From NCBI GenBank assembly GCA_022822785.1, contig JAJEAL010000009.1, positions 1 through 44,409 of the forward strand: a DNA stretch of 44,409 nucleotides, given 5' to 3'. Shown one piece after another: positions 24,055 to 32,479 of this stretch; within the stretch, counting starts at the first letter, position 1; each line of letters starts with the position of its first letter. The notes below the pieces were generated by a model that saw only the letters and a list, made by a program, of their open reading frames with translations, was not told the origin of the DNA and searched no databases. Both the position numbers and the translations under genes were made by a program. Origin of the DNA: Candidatus Poribacteria bacterium. Lineage in GTDB: Bacteria > Poribacteria > WGA-4E > PCPOR2b.

Positions 24055-25350
24055 ATGACCGGCAACGAACTTGCTGAATGGGTGATTGACGCTCGTCAAC
24101 GCACCTTCGATATTGTTGCAGATCTCACCGATGAACAGCTAATGAGCCCATACCTTGCGATTGTCAACCCGTTGCTGTGGGAAATCGGTCATGTTGCATG
24201 GTTTCAAGAAAAGTGGGTCCTGCGGGACACATGCCAAGCGGAACCGATTCGTGAAGACGCCGATGCCCTTTGGGATTCGATTGCAATCTCCCACGAAACG
24301 CGCTGGGACTTGCCGCTGCCCTCTCGCGAGGGAACACTGTGGTATATGCGAGAAGTTCGGGACCGAATTGTGGACAGGCTGCAGCGCGGGGAGCCGAGTG
24401 AGGGACTAACCTATTTTGTCCGCTATACTACCTACCATGAAGACATGCACAACGAGGCGTTCACCTATACACGGCAGACCTTGGAATACCCTCCACCGCA
24501 TTTTACCACCGTCCCTGAAAGTCCTCCGGATATCGGAGGTGGTGCATTGGTGGGAGATGCCGAAATCCCCGGCGGCACGTTGATGCTGGGCGCCACACCT
24601 GACGAACCTTTCGTCTTTGACAACGAGAAGTGGGCACATCCAGTTGAAGTTAAACTGTTCTCCATTGCGCGTGCCGCTGTGACTCAATCTGAGTTTGCCG
24701 CGTTCACCGAGGAGGATGGCTATTGTCGCAAAGAGCTGTGGAGTGCGGCGGGATGGGAGTGGCGCGAGTCCGTGGACGCAATGCATCCGGTCTATTGGCA
24801 GAGGTCGGGTAACGGTTGGCTGCGTCGGCATTTTGACAAATGGGCCCCACTTGAGCCACACCTTCCAGTCATTCATGTCAACTACTATGAGGCCGAAGCT
24901 TACTGTCGGTGGGCAGGTCGGCGCCTCCCTACCGAAGCGGAATGGGAGACGGCGGCTGCTGCGGAATCAGATTCATCAGGCGACGGATTCTCCTCGCGGA
25001 AACGTCGTTTCCCTTGGGGCGATGAACTCCCAACGCCAGAACATGCTAACCTCGATTGGAATGCGATGGGCTGCATTGATGTGGGAGCGTGTCCAAAGGG
25101 GGATAGTGCCTTCGGATGCCGGCAGATGATTGGCAACGTTTGGGAGTGGACCAGCACCCCCTTCCGGCCGTATCCGGGCTTTGAAATTGATCCATACAAA
25201 GAGTATTCAGAGCCGTGGTTTGAAACTCGAAAGGTCTTGCGCGGCGGCTGCTGGACGACCCGCTCGCGTCTCCTCAGAAATACGTGGCGTAACTTCTACA
25301 CACCGGATCGCCGGGATGTGTTGGCGGGATTTCGGACTTGTGCAATTTAA
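24055..25350 (+). CDS. egtB: EgtB/SenA-type sulfoxide (selenoxide) synthase
   Basis: This 431-residue non-haem iron enzyme has an N-terminal DinB-like domain and a C-terminal FGE-sulfatase (SUMF1) domain. The iron ligands are clear: H46 (EIGHVAWF) and H128/H132 (TTYHEDMHNEAF), matching the H-x-x-x-H pattern of EgtB. The C-terminal domain shows VTQSEFAAF, RRLPTEAEWE, GNVWEWT and VLRGGCWTT. EgtB joins a sulfur donor to hercynine. The last stretch (NTWRNFYTPDRRDVLAGF, then RTC) reminds me of the EgtB_X/SenA (selenoneine synthase) signature more than the mycobacterial EgtB ending, so the chalcogen is open. The histidine trimethylase gene follows, separated by repeats. Confidence 0.88.
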   Translation: MTGNELAEWVIDARQRTFDIVADLTDEQLMSPYLAIVNPLLWEIGHVAWFQEKWVLRDTCQAEPIREDADALWDSIAISHETRWDLPLPSREGTLWYMREVRDRIVDRLQRGEPSEGLTYFVRYTTYHEDMHNEAFTYTRQTLEYPPPHFTTVPESPPDIGGGALVGDAEIPGGTLMLGATPDEPFVFDNEKWAHPVEVKLFSIARAAVTQSEFAAFTEEDGYCRKELWSAAGWEWRESVDAMHPVYWQRSGNGWLRRHFDKWAPLEPHLPVIHVNYYEAEAYCRWAGRRLPTEAEWETAAAAESDSSGDGFSSRKRRFPWGDELPTPEHANLDWNAMGCIDVGACPKGDSAFGCRQMIGNVWEWTSTPFRPYPGFEIDPYKEYSEPWFETRKVLRGGCWTTRSRLLRNTWRNFYTPDRRDVLAGFRTCAI

Positions 25351-25794
25351 TCGGTTCATGACGGCTCTTGTCTGAATCACGGATTAAACAGATGACACGG
25401 ATAACATTTAGTAGGTTTCAGAATGAATTAGACACTCTCAATACACAGCCAACCCCCTAAATCCCCAACCCCGCCTCCCAGAGGGCACCCGCCCCTTGAA
25501 CCCCCCTAGAGGGGTCGGGGGAAACCATTATCAGGGGGACTTTGGAAACTTCGAGCGGGTCGGAGTTGTCCGTTCCGAGACTAGGATTGGTAAATGTCTC
25601 CTTATTTCTCTGACTATTGAACCTTGGGGAAGTCTCATTCGATAAATGGTGCATGATAGACGCGCAATGAATTGCGCTACTACGAACGGGGGTATTTATT
25701 GGCACCGACCTGTCGATTTTAGAAAATCGACCTGCGGAGAGCCAACATCCATGTATGGCTCAGTGCTCATTGCCTCTATTCCTTTGGAAAATTG
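25351..25794. other. Repeat-rich intergenic region inside the histidine-betaine cluster
   Basis: No gene is seen. From left to right there is a split copy of the CCCCCTAAATCCCC ... TTATCAGGGGGACTT repeat (25453-25542) with a GC-rich insert. Next is the 20-mer GCAATGAATTGCGCTACTAC (25664-25683), shared with 4259-4278. Last is a stem-loop GTCGATTTT / AAAATCGAC (25712-25731). The minus-strand frame across 25457-25705 has repeat-derived composition and is not considered a gene. These elements may have split an originally tighter operon. Confidence 0.65.
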
Positions 25795-26799
25795 ATGATA
25801 AAACAAAGGCTACCGGTGGGTGTCAACCTAATTGAGGCACCCAAGCATTATCTACAACAGTCGTTAAAAGATGCGGTTGCAAATGGATTTCAAAAGACGC
25901 CAAAAAGTATTCCCGCGCTCTTCTTTTACGATGCAGCCGGTTCGCAGCTTTTCGAGCAGATTTGCAAACTGCCAGAATACTACCCAACGCGGACCGAGCA
26001 CAAAATCTTGACAGATTATGCGGAGGACATTATCTCAACGATCCCCGGTGAAGTGGAACTCGTCGAGCTTGGCAGCGGGAGCTCTACCAAAACACGGGTT
26101 CTTTTTGATGCAATTCTCACTAATCAAACCCATCTCCACTACATACCCACCGACATCTCCTCCGATTTTCTACTCGAATCGTCGATTGCCCTCAAAAACG
26201 AGTACGATCTGCTATCAATCACAGCGATTGCGGCGGAACATAACGATGCCCTTCGGTTACTGCCCAAAGGCGCTAGCCAATCTCGGCTTTTCCTTTTTCT
26301 TGGCAGCAACATCGGTAATTTCGAGCCGGAGGCGGCGGTTAATTTCATCGGACAGATTCGTCGCCGTATGTGCACAGAGGATTACCTGCTGATAGGGTTT
26401 GATCTCGTGAAAGACCGTCAGCTGCTTTTCGACGCCTACAATGACGATGCCGGTGTAACAGCCGAATTCAACAAAAATCTACTATTACGGGTTAATCGAG
26501 AATTGGACGGAGACTTCAATCTTGATCTGTTCGACCATTACGCACCGTTTATCGAGGAGTCCGCTCGCATTGAGATGCGTCTGATTAGTCGGTGTGCTCA
26601 GGGGGTGTATGTTGAGGATCTTGGACAACGGTTCGATTTTGAGCAAGGTGAATACATCCATACGGAAAACAGCTACAAGTATACGATTGAAGGGTTTGGT
26701 TCCCTCTGTGAAGCAGCAGGGTTGATGATGTGTAAACACTACCTTGATGCGCGTAGTTGGTTTGCAGTCGGGTTGTTCCGTAAAACCGTGGGAGGATAA
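25795..26799 (+). CDS. egtD: L-histidine N(alpha)-methyltransferase EgtD
   Basis: This 334-residue SAM-dependent methyltransferase makes hercynine (trimethylhistidine). The family blocks are FFYDAAGSQLFEQICKLPEY, YYPTRTEHKIL, the SAM-binding VELGSGSSTKTR, LFLGSNIGNFEP (its asparagine corresponds to the histidine-binding Asn of EgtD) and IHTENSYKYT, whose E-x-S matches the histidine-imidazole-binding pair. Length fits the family (about 320). The ATG at 25795 is chosen over the TTG at 25792. Its stop is only 4 bp before the ABC ATPase start, so the three genes to 29150 form an operon. Confidence 0.93.
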   Translation: MIKQRLPVGVNLIEAPKHYLQQSLKDAVANGFQKTPKSIPALFFYDAAGSQLFEQICKLPEYYPTRTEHKILTDYAEDIISTIPGEVELVELGSGSSTKTRVLFDAILTNQTHLHYIPTDISSDFLLESSIALKNEYDLLSITAIAAEHNDALRLLPKGASQSRLFLFLGSNIGNFEPEAAVNFIGQIRRRMCTEDYLLIGFDLVKDRQLLFDAYNDDAGVTAEFNKNLLLRVNRELDGDFNLDLFDHYAPFIEESARIEMRLISRCAQGVYVEDLGQRFDFEQGEYIHTENSYKYTIEGFGSLCEAAGLMMCKHYLDARSWFAVGLFRKTVGG

Positions 26800-26803
26800 G
26801 TGC

Positions 26804-27553
26804 ATGAACGAAAGCAAGATTACGCTGAGAAATGTCGAAATGCGTTTTGGCGATGTCGTTGCACTCGATTCAACGGACTTAGAAGTCGTTGAGGGTCAGA
26901 CAACGGTGCTCATCGGGCCGAGCGGTTGTGGCAAATCCACAATCTTGAGGCTTATCATCGGCTTGTTAACGCCGACCTCTGGGGTCATTGAGTTTGAGGG
27001 CAAACCAGTTTCGCAGGATAATATTCTTGCCTTGCGTCGTCGAATGGGCTACGTGATCCAGGATGGCGGACTATTTCCGCATCTGACCGCTGCCCAAAAT
27101 GTGACTCTTATGGCCAAACATCTCCAAACCGTTCAAGAGGAGGAACTTCAAGAAAAATTAGACGATCTCTGTGAACTGACACGCTTCCCAAAAGATGGGC
27201 TCACTCGTTATGCTGTCGAACTCTCCGGTGGACAACGCCAACGCGTCAGTCTGATGCGGGCCCTTACCTTAGACCCCGACGTTCTCTTACTTGATGAGCC
27301 GCTTGGGGCATTAGACCCGATGGTTCGTGCTTCTCTACAAACGGAGCTGAAGGAGATTTTCAACCGTCTCGGTAAAACTGTCATCCTGGTCACCCACGAC
27401 ATGGCGGAAGCGGGGTATATCGGAGACAGCATTGTTCTCATGCGAGCGGGTCGGATTGCCCAACAGGGAACGCTTGATGACCTCCGAGAGCGACCGGCTG
27501 ACGAGTTCGTCTCGGAATTCATCACCGCGCAACGGAGTTTAGTCCAGTTGTGA
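26804..27553 (+). CDS. ABC transporter ATP-binding protein, betaine/ergothioneine type (EgtV/OpuCA-like)
   Basis: This 249-residue ATPase has Walker A IGPSGCGKST, Q-loop GYVIQDGGLFPHLTA (the QDGGLFPH form is typical of osmoprotectant ATPases), signature LSGGQRQR and Walker B VLLLDEPLGALDP, followed by THDMAEA. It is shorter than OpuCA because it has no C-terminal CBS domains. The ATG at 26804 has GGAGG eight bases upstream, overlapping the end of egtD; the frame opens earlier at 26744, but that part is the egtD shadow. Coupling with egtD and the downstream permease suggests import of a quaternary amine such as ergothioneine. Confidence 0.9.
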   Translation: MNESKITLRNVEMRFGDVVALDSTDLEVVEGQTTVLIGPSGCGKSTILRLIIGLLTPTSGVIEFEGKPVSQDNILALRRRMGYVIQDGGLFPHLTAAQNVTLMAKHLQTVQEEELQEKLDDLCELTRFPKDGLTRYAVELSGGQRQRVSLMRALTLDPDVLLLDEPLGALDPMVRASLQTELKEIFNRLGKTVILVTHDMAEAGYIGDSIVLMRAGRIAQQGTLDDLRERPADEFVSEFITAQRSLVQL

Positions 27554-27578
27554 AATGAGGTAAAGGCAAGCGCAAACA

Positions 27579-29150
27579 ATGCAAAAACAACAGAAAGTAA
27601 ACGGCAAGCAGCAAAATATCTCGCGTTTCACGTTTGACGCATCACGCATCACATTTTACACACTATTTGTCCTTCTGTTCATTTATGCTCTACCTTCCGC
27701 CGATTGTCAGACAATCAGCGTTGGCTCCAAGCGATTCACGGAATCCTATGTCCTAGGTGAGATAGCGAAGAAACTGTTAGAAGACGCGGGTTATCAGGTG
27801 GAGTTTAAGCAGGGGATGGGCGGCACGATTATCGTGTGGGAAGCGCTACAGAATGGGGACATCGCCATGTATCCCGACTATACCGGAACCATTCAAGAGA
27901 CGATACTGAAATCGGTTACCCCAATGACCACTGAACAGATGCGGGCTGCACTCGCTAAACACGGTATCGGCATCACGGGTGAATTGGGGTTTAACAACAC
28001 CTACGCATTCGCCATGCGTCGCGCGCATAGTGAGTCGGAAAACATACATAAAATCTCCGACCTCCGTGACCATCCGAATCTCAATGCCGGATTCACGCAC
28101 GAATTTCTGGAGCGTAACGACGGGTGGGCACCGTTAAGTCGCCACTACGGTTTACAGATTAAACCGCGTGGGATGGAACACGCTCTGGCGTATGTTGCTC
28201 TGAATGAAGGCGAAATAGATCTCATGGATGCCTACTCCACCGATGCGAAACTTGTTGAATACGACCTGACTGTGCTCGAGGATAATCTCGATTTTTTTCC
28301 GAAGTACAACGCCGTATTCCTGTACCGGTTGGATATTAATCCGGCAGCGATCGACGCGATTCGTACGCTGGAAGGAGCGATTGATGAAGGGCTAATGACG
28401 CGCTTGAACGCCGAGGCTGAACGCACAAAAAACTTTGCAGCCGCTGTTTCGCTTTACTTCAGTGAAGCAGAAAGCAGAGAAGTACAGGTTGCCTCGGAAT
28501 CCTTTCTTTCTAAATTGGTACGATGGACGGGGCGCCACCTGATGCTCGTCGGTGTTTCGATGGTAATTGCGATTGTGGTCAGTATTCCCCTTGGCATACG
28601 TGCTAGCCGTCCCGGAATTCTCAGCCAAATCATTATTGGGGTGCCGGGAGTTATGCAAACCGTGCCATCGCTGGCACTGCTCGCGATACTTGTGCCGGTG
28701 CCGACGCTCGGAACAAGTCCGGCAACCGCGATTGTTGCGCTTTTTCTTTACAGTCTTTTGCCAATCGTTCGGAACACCGCTGCCGGGCTTCAGAATATTC
28801 CGACGCCGTTGAGGGAATCTGCGGCTGCGCTGGGACTCGAACCGTCCGCACAGCTCACGAAGGTGTATTTACCCATGGCGTCGCGGACAATTCTTGCGGG
28901 TGTCAAAACCAGTGCAATCATCAACGTTGGAACGGCTACGCTTGCTGCACTCATCGGAGCAGGCGGGCTCGGCGAACCGATTATCAGCGGGCTGGCGCTC
29001 AACGACGCAGAGGTTATTTTGCAAGGTGCTATTCCGGCGGCGTTGCTGGCAATCTTAGTTCAGGTCGGCTTCGACGCGCTTGACCGCTTGATTATCCCGA
29101 AAGGATTGCGTATAGAGGAGGTATCTCAACGAGCTGCGGCAGGAGAGTGA
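27579..29150 (+). CDS. Substrate-binding protein/permease fusion of a betaine-class ABC transporter (EgtU-like)
   Basis: This 523-residue fusion starts with a hydrophobic leader (24-42). A type-F betaine-binding domain (about 45-300) has ISVGSKRFTESYVLGEIAKK and the ligand-region motif MYPDYTGTIQET. The membrane part (about 312-520) has five or six spans and an EAA loop ESAAALGLEPSAQLTKVYLP. The binding domain is N-terminal, whereas described EgtU and OpuFB/BusAB fusions carry it after the permease. Residues 15-28 are encoded by a TTTCACG-type repeat. Position directly behind egtD and an EgtV-like ATPase suggests that ergothioneine, selenoneine or hercynine is the ligand; choline or glycine betaine remain alternatives. 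Confidence 0.88.
   Translation: MQKQQKVNGKQQNISRFTFDASRITFYTLFVLLFIYALPSADCQTISVGSKRFTESYVLGEIAKKLLEDAGYQVEFKQGMGGTIIVWEALQNGDIAMYPDYTGTIQETILKSVTPMTTEQMRAALAKHGIGITGELGFNNTYAFAMRRAHSESENIHKISDLRDHPNLNAGFTHEFLERNDGWAPLSRHYGLQIKPRGMEHALAYVALNEGEIDLMDAYSTDAKLVEYDLTVLEDNLDFFPKYNAVFLYRLDINPAAIDAIRTLEGAIDEGLMTRLNAEAERTKNFAAAVSLYFSEAESREVQVASESFLSKLVRWTGRHLMLVGVSMVIAIVVSIPLGIRASRPGILSQIIIGVPGVMQTVPSLALLAILVPVPTLGTSPATAIVALFLYSLLPIVRNTAAGLQNIPTPLRESAAALGLEPSAQLTKVYLPMASRTILAGVKTSAIINVGTATLAALIGAGGLGEPIISGLALNDAEVILQGAIPAALLAILVQVGFDALDRLIIPKGLRIEEVSQRAAAGE
27621..27660. repeat. TTTCACG-type microrepeat inside the permease-fusion leader
   Basis: The sequence reads TCGCGTTTCACGTTTGACGC followed by ATCACGCATCACATTTTACA. 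It resembles 4031-4055 (minus) and 2732-2753. Here it is translated in frame as part of the leader, just before the hydrophobic segment. Confidence 0.55.
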
Positions 29151-29190
29151 GTTGAATTTTATTTTTCGCTCATATAAAGAAATTGTGCAA

Positions 29191-29221
29191 AGAAACCGAG
29201 TTCTGAAAAAACTCGGTTTCT
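29191..29221. terminator. Dispersed hairpin GAAACCGAGTT, copy 3 (possible terminator)
   Basis: The arms AGAAACCGAGTT (29191-29202) and AACTCGGTTTCT (29210-29221) form a perfect 12-bp stem with a 7-base loop. It lies 40 bp beyond the stop of the transporter fusion gene. Together with copies 1 and 2 it supports a role at the ends of transcription units. Confidence 0.6.
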
Positions 29222-29292
29222 CTGAGCTACTCTGTACTTTCTCTCGGCATGAGCGTTATTTTTTTGTAGATAGAAAAAGATTGGAGAGGAAA

Positions 29293-29811
29293 ATGGACTG
29301 GGAAATCAAGAAGAGGGGACGCGTAACCTATTATCGAAAAAAAACTAACGACGTGTTTTCGGATCTGGTTGTTGAAACGCTTGACAACGGTGACCTTAAA
29401 ATCCGCTTTGTTGGCATGACCGGTGCACTAGCAGCGACCAACGAATTAGGATTGGATGAGGTAGCACGTATGGATCCGGCAAGAGAGATACCGCGCATCT
29501 TTGACACTTGGGAGTTGTACTTGCGTGAAGCGGGGATTTGTGATTCTTTGGCGGAGCTGGATTTCTTGGAGGTCCACTCCTTTGGCGCAGCACCCAAAGA
29601 ACCGCACCCACTAGTCGAACCGGCGGACTATGCGGCGGAAAAGGAACGCATCCGCCAAGCCTACGCCCAAGCTTATGCAGCTTACTGGAAGGAAAAGATG
29701 CCGGACAACGGGCTGCCCGTACGGTTTACCGTCTACCTAGAGGAACTACCGGATACCGCTGCCAGCTACGAATTCGGGGCTGTGGCACTCTATCAGAAAT
29801 CGACGAAATGA
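29293..29811 (+). CDS. Hypothetical protein
   Basis: This 172-residue soluble protein is not recognised. The frame extends upstream to 29152, but that part covers the dispersed hairpin, and the ATG at 29293 has GGAGAGG close upstream, so it is preferred. The sequence is acidic to neutral, with a beta-rich N-terminal half (VVETLDNGDLKIRFVGM) and an alanine/tyrosine-rich helix (YAAEKERIRQAYAQAYAAYW) at about 115-135. No membrane span, signal peptide or catalytic motif is evident. It ends 36 bp before a converging gene. Confidence 0.7.
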   Translation: MDWEIKKRGRVTYYRKKTNDVFSDLVVETLDNGDLKIRFVGMTGALAATNELGLDEVARMDPAREIPRIFDTWELYLREAGICDSLAELDFLEVHSFGAAPKEPHPLVEPADYAAEKERIRQAYAQAYAAYWKEKMPDNGLPVRFTVYLEELPDTAASYEFGAVALYQKSTK

Positions 29812-29846
29812 ATCCCGTATCGATTTTACCCTTTGAAGACTATACC

Positions 29847-30668
29847 TTAAAACCGCTTTTGCAACACCAGCTGGCTCTCAACGGTATGAGGAGAAACGCT
29901 CGTTTGCAGTTGCAGCTCAAAGGGTCTATGTTTTTTATTATAGCTCTTCGCAGCAATCCGGGCGTCAACTGCACTCACAACGTGATTTAGAATCGCAATT
30001 CCCAGAAAAGTTTTCGCCAGCTGGAATTTGTCATTGGCTTCTAGCCGCATGTCAAGGGCAACTTTACGGAGTGGAGAATCATGCCTCTTCCGTTCTTCGT
30101 CTTTGAACGCCCTTCGATCCTCCCAATACCACTTACCAACTCGTTCAAGCGGCTCGCCATTGTTATCCGTGTAGACATTGTGCCAATTATCAAACAGGGT
30201 AGCGTGCTCAAAATCTTCGATAGGATCCCAGTCGTCGAATTTTGTTGGTCCTTCAAAAATGACGTGGTCTCTCACATGTGCGCGATAACCCTCCCGAATC
30301 CCCTGCGCGTCATTACGCGTAATGAAATAGGCCGCAAGTAATCCCATCTCTGCCGCCAGCTGAAGATAGCCACGCTTTGCGCCAATGTAAAGCTGACCTG
30401 CACCGGGGACAAGTGCCGAATACAGAAACGCTTTTGTCGGAGATTTTGCCGGTTCCGGATTCAATGGCTCTTGGTGTCCTTCAATAGTTGGCACTTCACT
30501 CTGATCGGGTGGGAGCGTCTGTGTGCCTAGCGCCGAGATGAGCCGAAAATTTGTAGGTGAAATTTCCGGGCTGTGTTCTACCCCTAATTCATTCGACGCA
30601 ACCCCCATCTGTACAGAAATCCCGATACTGACGAGTGTCGCGAGCAAAATCCAGCATGTCTGTTTCAT
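29847..30668 (-). CDS. DUF5683-type membrane-associated protein
   Basis: This 273-residue protein has a signal-like N-terminus (TCWILLATLVSIGISVQMGVA), a proline-rich linker and the DUF5683-like motif AFLYSALVPGAGQLYIG, followed by a hydrophobic span (LQLAAEMGLLAAYFI). The remainder is charged, with a second hydrophobic stretch (TFLGIAILNHVVSAV). Such proteins are found in FCB-group bacteria next to outer-membrane or secretion genes, but the function is unknown. It follows the PorV-like gene by 53 bp on the same strand, so the two probably form an operon. AAAGGG precedes the ATG. Confidence 0.78.
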   Translation of the reverse strand: MKQTCWILLATLVSIGISVQMGVASNELGVEHSPEISPTNFRLISALGTQTLPPDQSEVPTIEGHQEPLNPEPAKSPTKAFLYSALVPGAGQLYIGAKRGYLQLAAEMGLLAAYFITRNDAQGIREGYRAHVRDHVIFEGPTKFDDWDPIEDFEHATLFDNWHNVYTDNNGEPLERVGKWYWEDRRAFKDEERKRHDSPLRKVALDMRLEANDKFQLAKTFLGIAILNHVVSAVDARIAAKSYNKKHRPFELQLQTSVSPHTVESQLVLQKRF

Positions 30669-30721
30669 TCGTTTCCCTTTGTTGTCAATTACAAACTTCT
30701 ATAAACCCTGACCTGACATTC

Positions 30722-31864
30722 TTAGAATTGGAGGATAAGCGCAAAGACATTTAGGCGCTGCTGCTCGGGACCGCCCCCGGGAAGCTGTGCGAAGTCAATC
30801 TGATAGTTGAGCAATCGGACCCCTAAGCCATAGGTCAAATGGTCCGTGAAGTTAAGCAGATTGATACCAGGCTCTTCCTTGTAGCCGACACGGAGTGCTA
30901 AGAAACTTCCCAACCAATATTCGAGACCAATGCTCTTCTGTAGGTGCCTCCATTCAAATGCGTTTATGCCGACACCTCGATCAGACAGCAATCCCTCGCG
31001 TGTTATCTCAGGCTTTAATTCCTGTTCGCCTGCTAGTCTCTTTTCATTCTCTTCCTTTATGCCTTCATTCAGGCGCAGTAAGTCTGCCTCTAACTGTTCT
31101 TCATCCTCTCTTAGCTTATGGATAGATGCGGTCAGATCTCCAATCAACCGTACTTGGTGGTTCCCCTGATCGTAGAGCGTCACCGCTGTCCCGAACCGAA
31201 GTAGGCGCGGGAGTGGGTCGCTCTGATTTTCATCTATGAAGTGTATCCGCGTTCCCCAATTCTGCACAGCTGCACCGACTTGGATAGGAACCAATGTTGT
31301 GGGCACGTCGTACTGCACGCCCACATCAATGGCATACGCCCGGGCGCCTTCCTCCCCCAATTTTAGGGAGATAATTTTGCCGCTGATTCCTCCTAGCAGG
31401 TCCTTTGCCAACTTATCCGCGTATGAGAGCGTCCACACCCAGTTTGTTCCTAGGTTCTCTGTTCGTATAGGTTCTGGGGAATCGATTGTCACATCAATCG
31501 TTCCTTGCCCTTCGAGCTGAAGCATAGTTCCAAGGGTCCCCGCATCTCCGAGCGGCATGGCACCGGCAAAGAAAGCGTAATACAAACCTTCACCCGCGTC
31601 TCCAAAGAGTTGGGTCCGGTCCAAATACGAAATGGCGGCTTGCCTCTTGTCCATGATAGCTAGTCCACTCGGATTCCATAACGCAGCTGTAACATCGTTA
31701 TTAATTGCCGAGAACGCATCGCCTAATGCCGCGGCCCGTGTACCACCACCAAGCTTAAGGATCGGCGCAGCCGTTGTCCCTTGTCCTAGCGATGCCGGAG
31801 GAACGGTAGCAATCGTTATTAGTAATAGTAGAACAACCGTACATAAAGTATCCACCTGTTTCAT
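30722..31864 (-). CDS. PorV/PorQ-family outer membrane protein
   Basis: This 380-residue protein begins with a signal peptide (VVLLLLITIATVPPASLGQ). The PorV/UPF0164 signature region TRAAALGDAFSAINNDVTA is followed by ALWNPSGLA. Alternating hydrophobic strands continue to the end, which finishes with phenylalanine (FALILQF) as outer-membrane barrels often do. A charged helical insert (KLREDEEQLEADLLRLNEGI) at about 250-280 interrupts the barrel and may form an extracellular or periplasmic loop. The family belongs to FatL-like barrels, some of which serve type IX secretion; no other type IX genes are seen here. Confidence 0.85.
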   Translation of the reverse strand: MKQVDTLCTVVLLLLITIATVPPASLGQGTTAAPILKLGGGTRAAALGDAFSAINNDVTAALWNPSGLAIMDKRQAAISYLDRTQLFGDAGEGLYYAFFAGAMPLGDAGTLGTMLQLEGQGTIDVTIDSPEPIRTENLGTNWVWTLSYADKLAKDLLGGISGKIISLKLGEEGARAYAIDVGVQYDVPTTLVPIQVGAAVQNWGTRIHFIDENQSDPLPRLLRFGTAVTLYDQGNHQVRLIGDLTASIHKLREDEEQLEADLLRLNEGIKEENEKRLAGEQELKPEITREGLLSDRGVGINAFEWRHLQKSIGLEYWLGSFLALRVGYKEEPGINLLNFTDHLTYGLGVRLLNYQIDFAQLPGGGPEQQRLNVFALILQF

Positions 31865-32018
31865 TCAATATCTCCTCACATCAGTGTCCAAGGGAATGAT
31901 AAAACGTTAATGTTTACAACCGCTCCAAACGGAAAAAGACTTGCCTAAGTTTACATGCCTTTTGACCGGGAAGGGAAAAAGATAAACCGATTGCCCCGCA
32001 CGGAACGCCTTCATTTGC

Positions 32019-32423
32019 CTATTCTTCATCGTTTTCAACGAAATCGAGTGCAGCAGAATTCATACAGTAGCGAAGTCCTGTCGGTGGTGGGCCATCGTTG
32101 AAAATATGCCCTAAGTGTGCATCGCATCTATCGCACATAGCCTCTGTTCTAATCATGCCATAACTGGTATCGGTCTCTGTTTCAATGCTGTCTTCTGAAA
32201 TCGGTGCCCAAAAGCTGGGCCAACCGGTGCCTGAGTCAAACTTCGTCTCTGAACTGAATAGATCTGCCCCACAACAGATACATTGGTATACTCCCTTCCC
32301 CTTGGCGTTGTTATATTCGCCTGTGAAAGCGGGTTCGGTACCTTTTTGCCGGGTTACGTAATACTGTTCCGGGGTCAGTTGCTGCTGCCACTCTGTCTCC
32401 GTCTTTCTAATTTTCTCCGACAT
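32019..32423 (-). CDS. msrB: Peptide-methionine (R)-S-oxide reductase MsrB
   Basis: This 134-residue enzyme is the standard size for free-standing MsrB. Zinc cysteine pairs are C48/C51 and C97/C100, the substrate-site motif is [11 protein letters not shown], the histidines are in HLGHIFNDG, and the catalytic cysteine is C120 in [10 protein letters not shown]. It repairs R-methionine sulfoxide in oxidised proteins in the cytoplasm. It lies 56 bp after the Rieske gene on the same strand behind AAGGAG, so both may serve redox homeostasis. Confidence 0.95.
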   Translation of the reverse strand: MSEKIRKTETEWQQQLTPEQYYVTRQKGTEPAFTGEYNNAKGKGVYQCICCGADLFSSETKFDSGTGWPSFWAPISEDSIETETDTSYGMIRTEAMCDRCDAHLGHIFNDGPPPTGLRYCMNSAALDFVENDEE

Positions 32424-32479
32424 GTTTGCTCCTTTCTGTTTTGATTGCGATTGTTAGGGTAATGGTGCTCCGTATCAGG

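Noticed and set aside
25457-25705. An 82-residue minus-strand frame
   Set aside because: It runs through dispersed repeats, has biased composition and no family similarity.
29152-29292. N-terminal extension of the hypothetical protein at 29293
   Set aside because: The extension translates the dispersed hairpin; the ATG at 29293 has a good ribosome-binding site.
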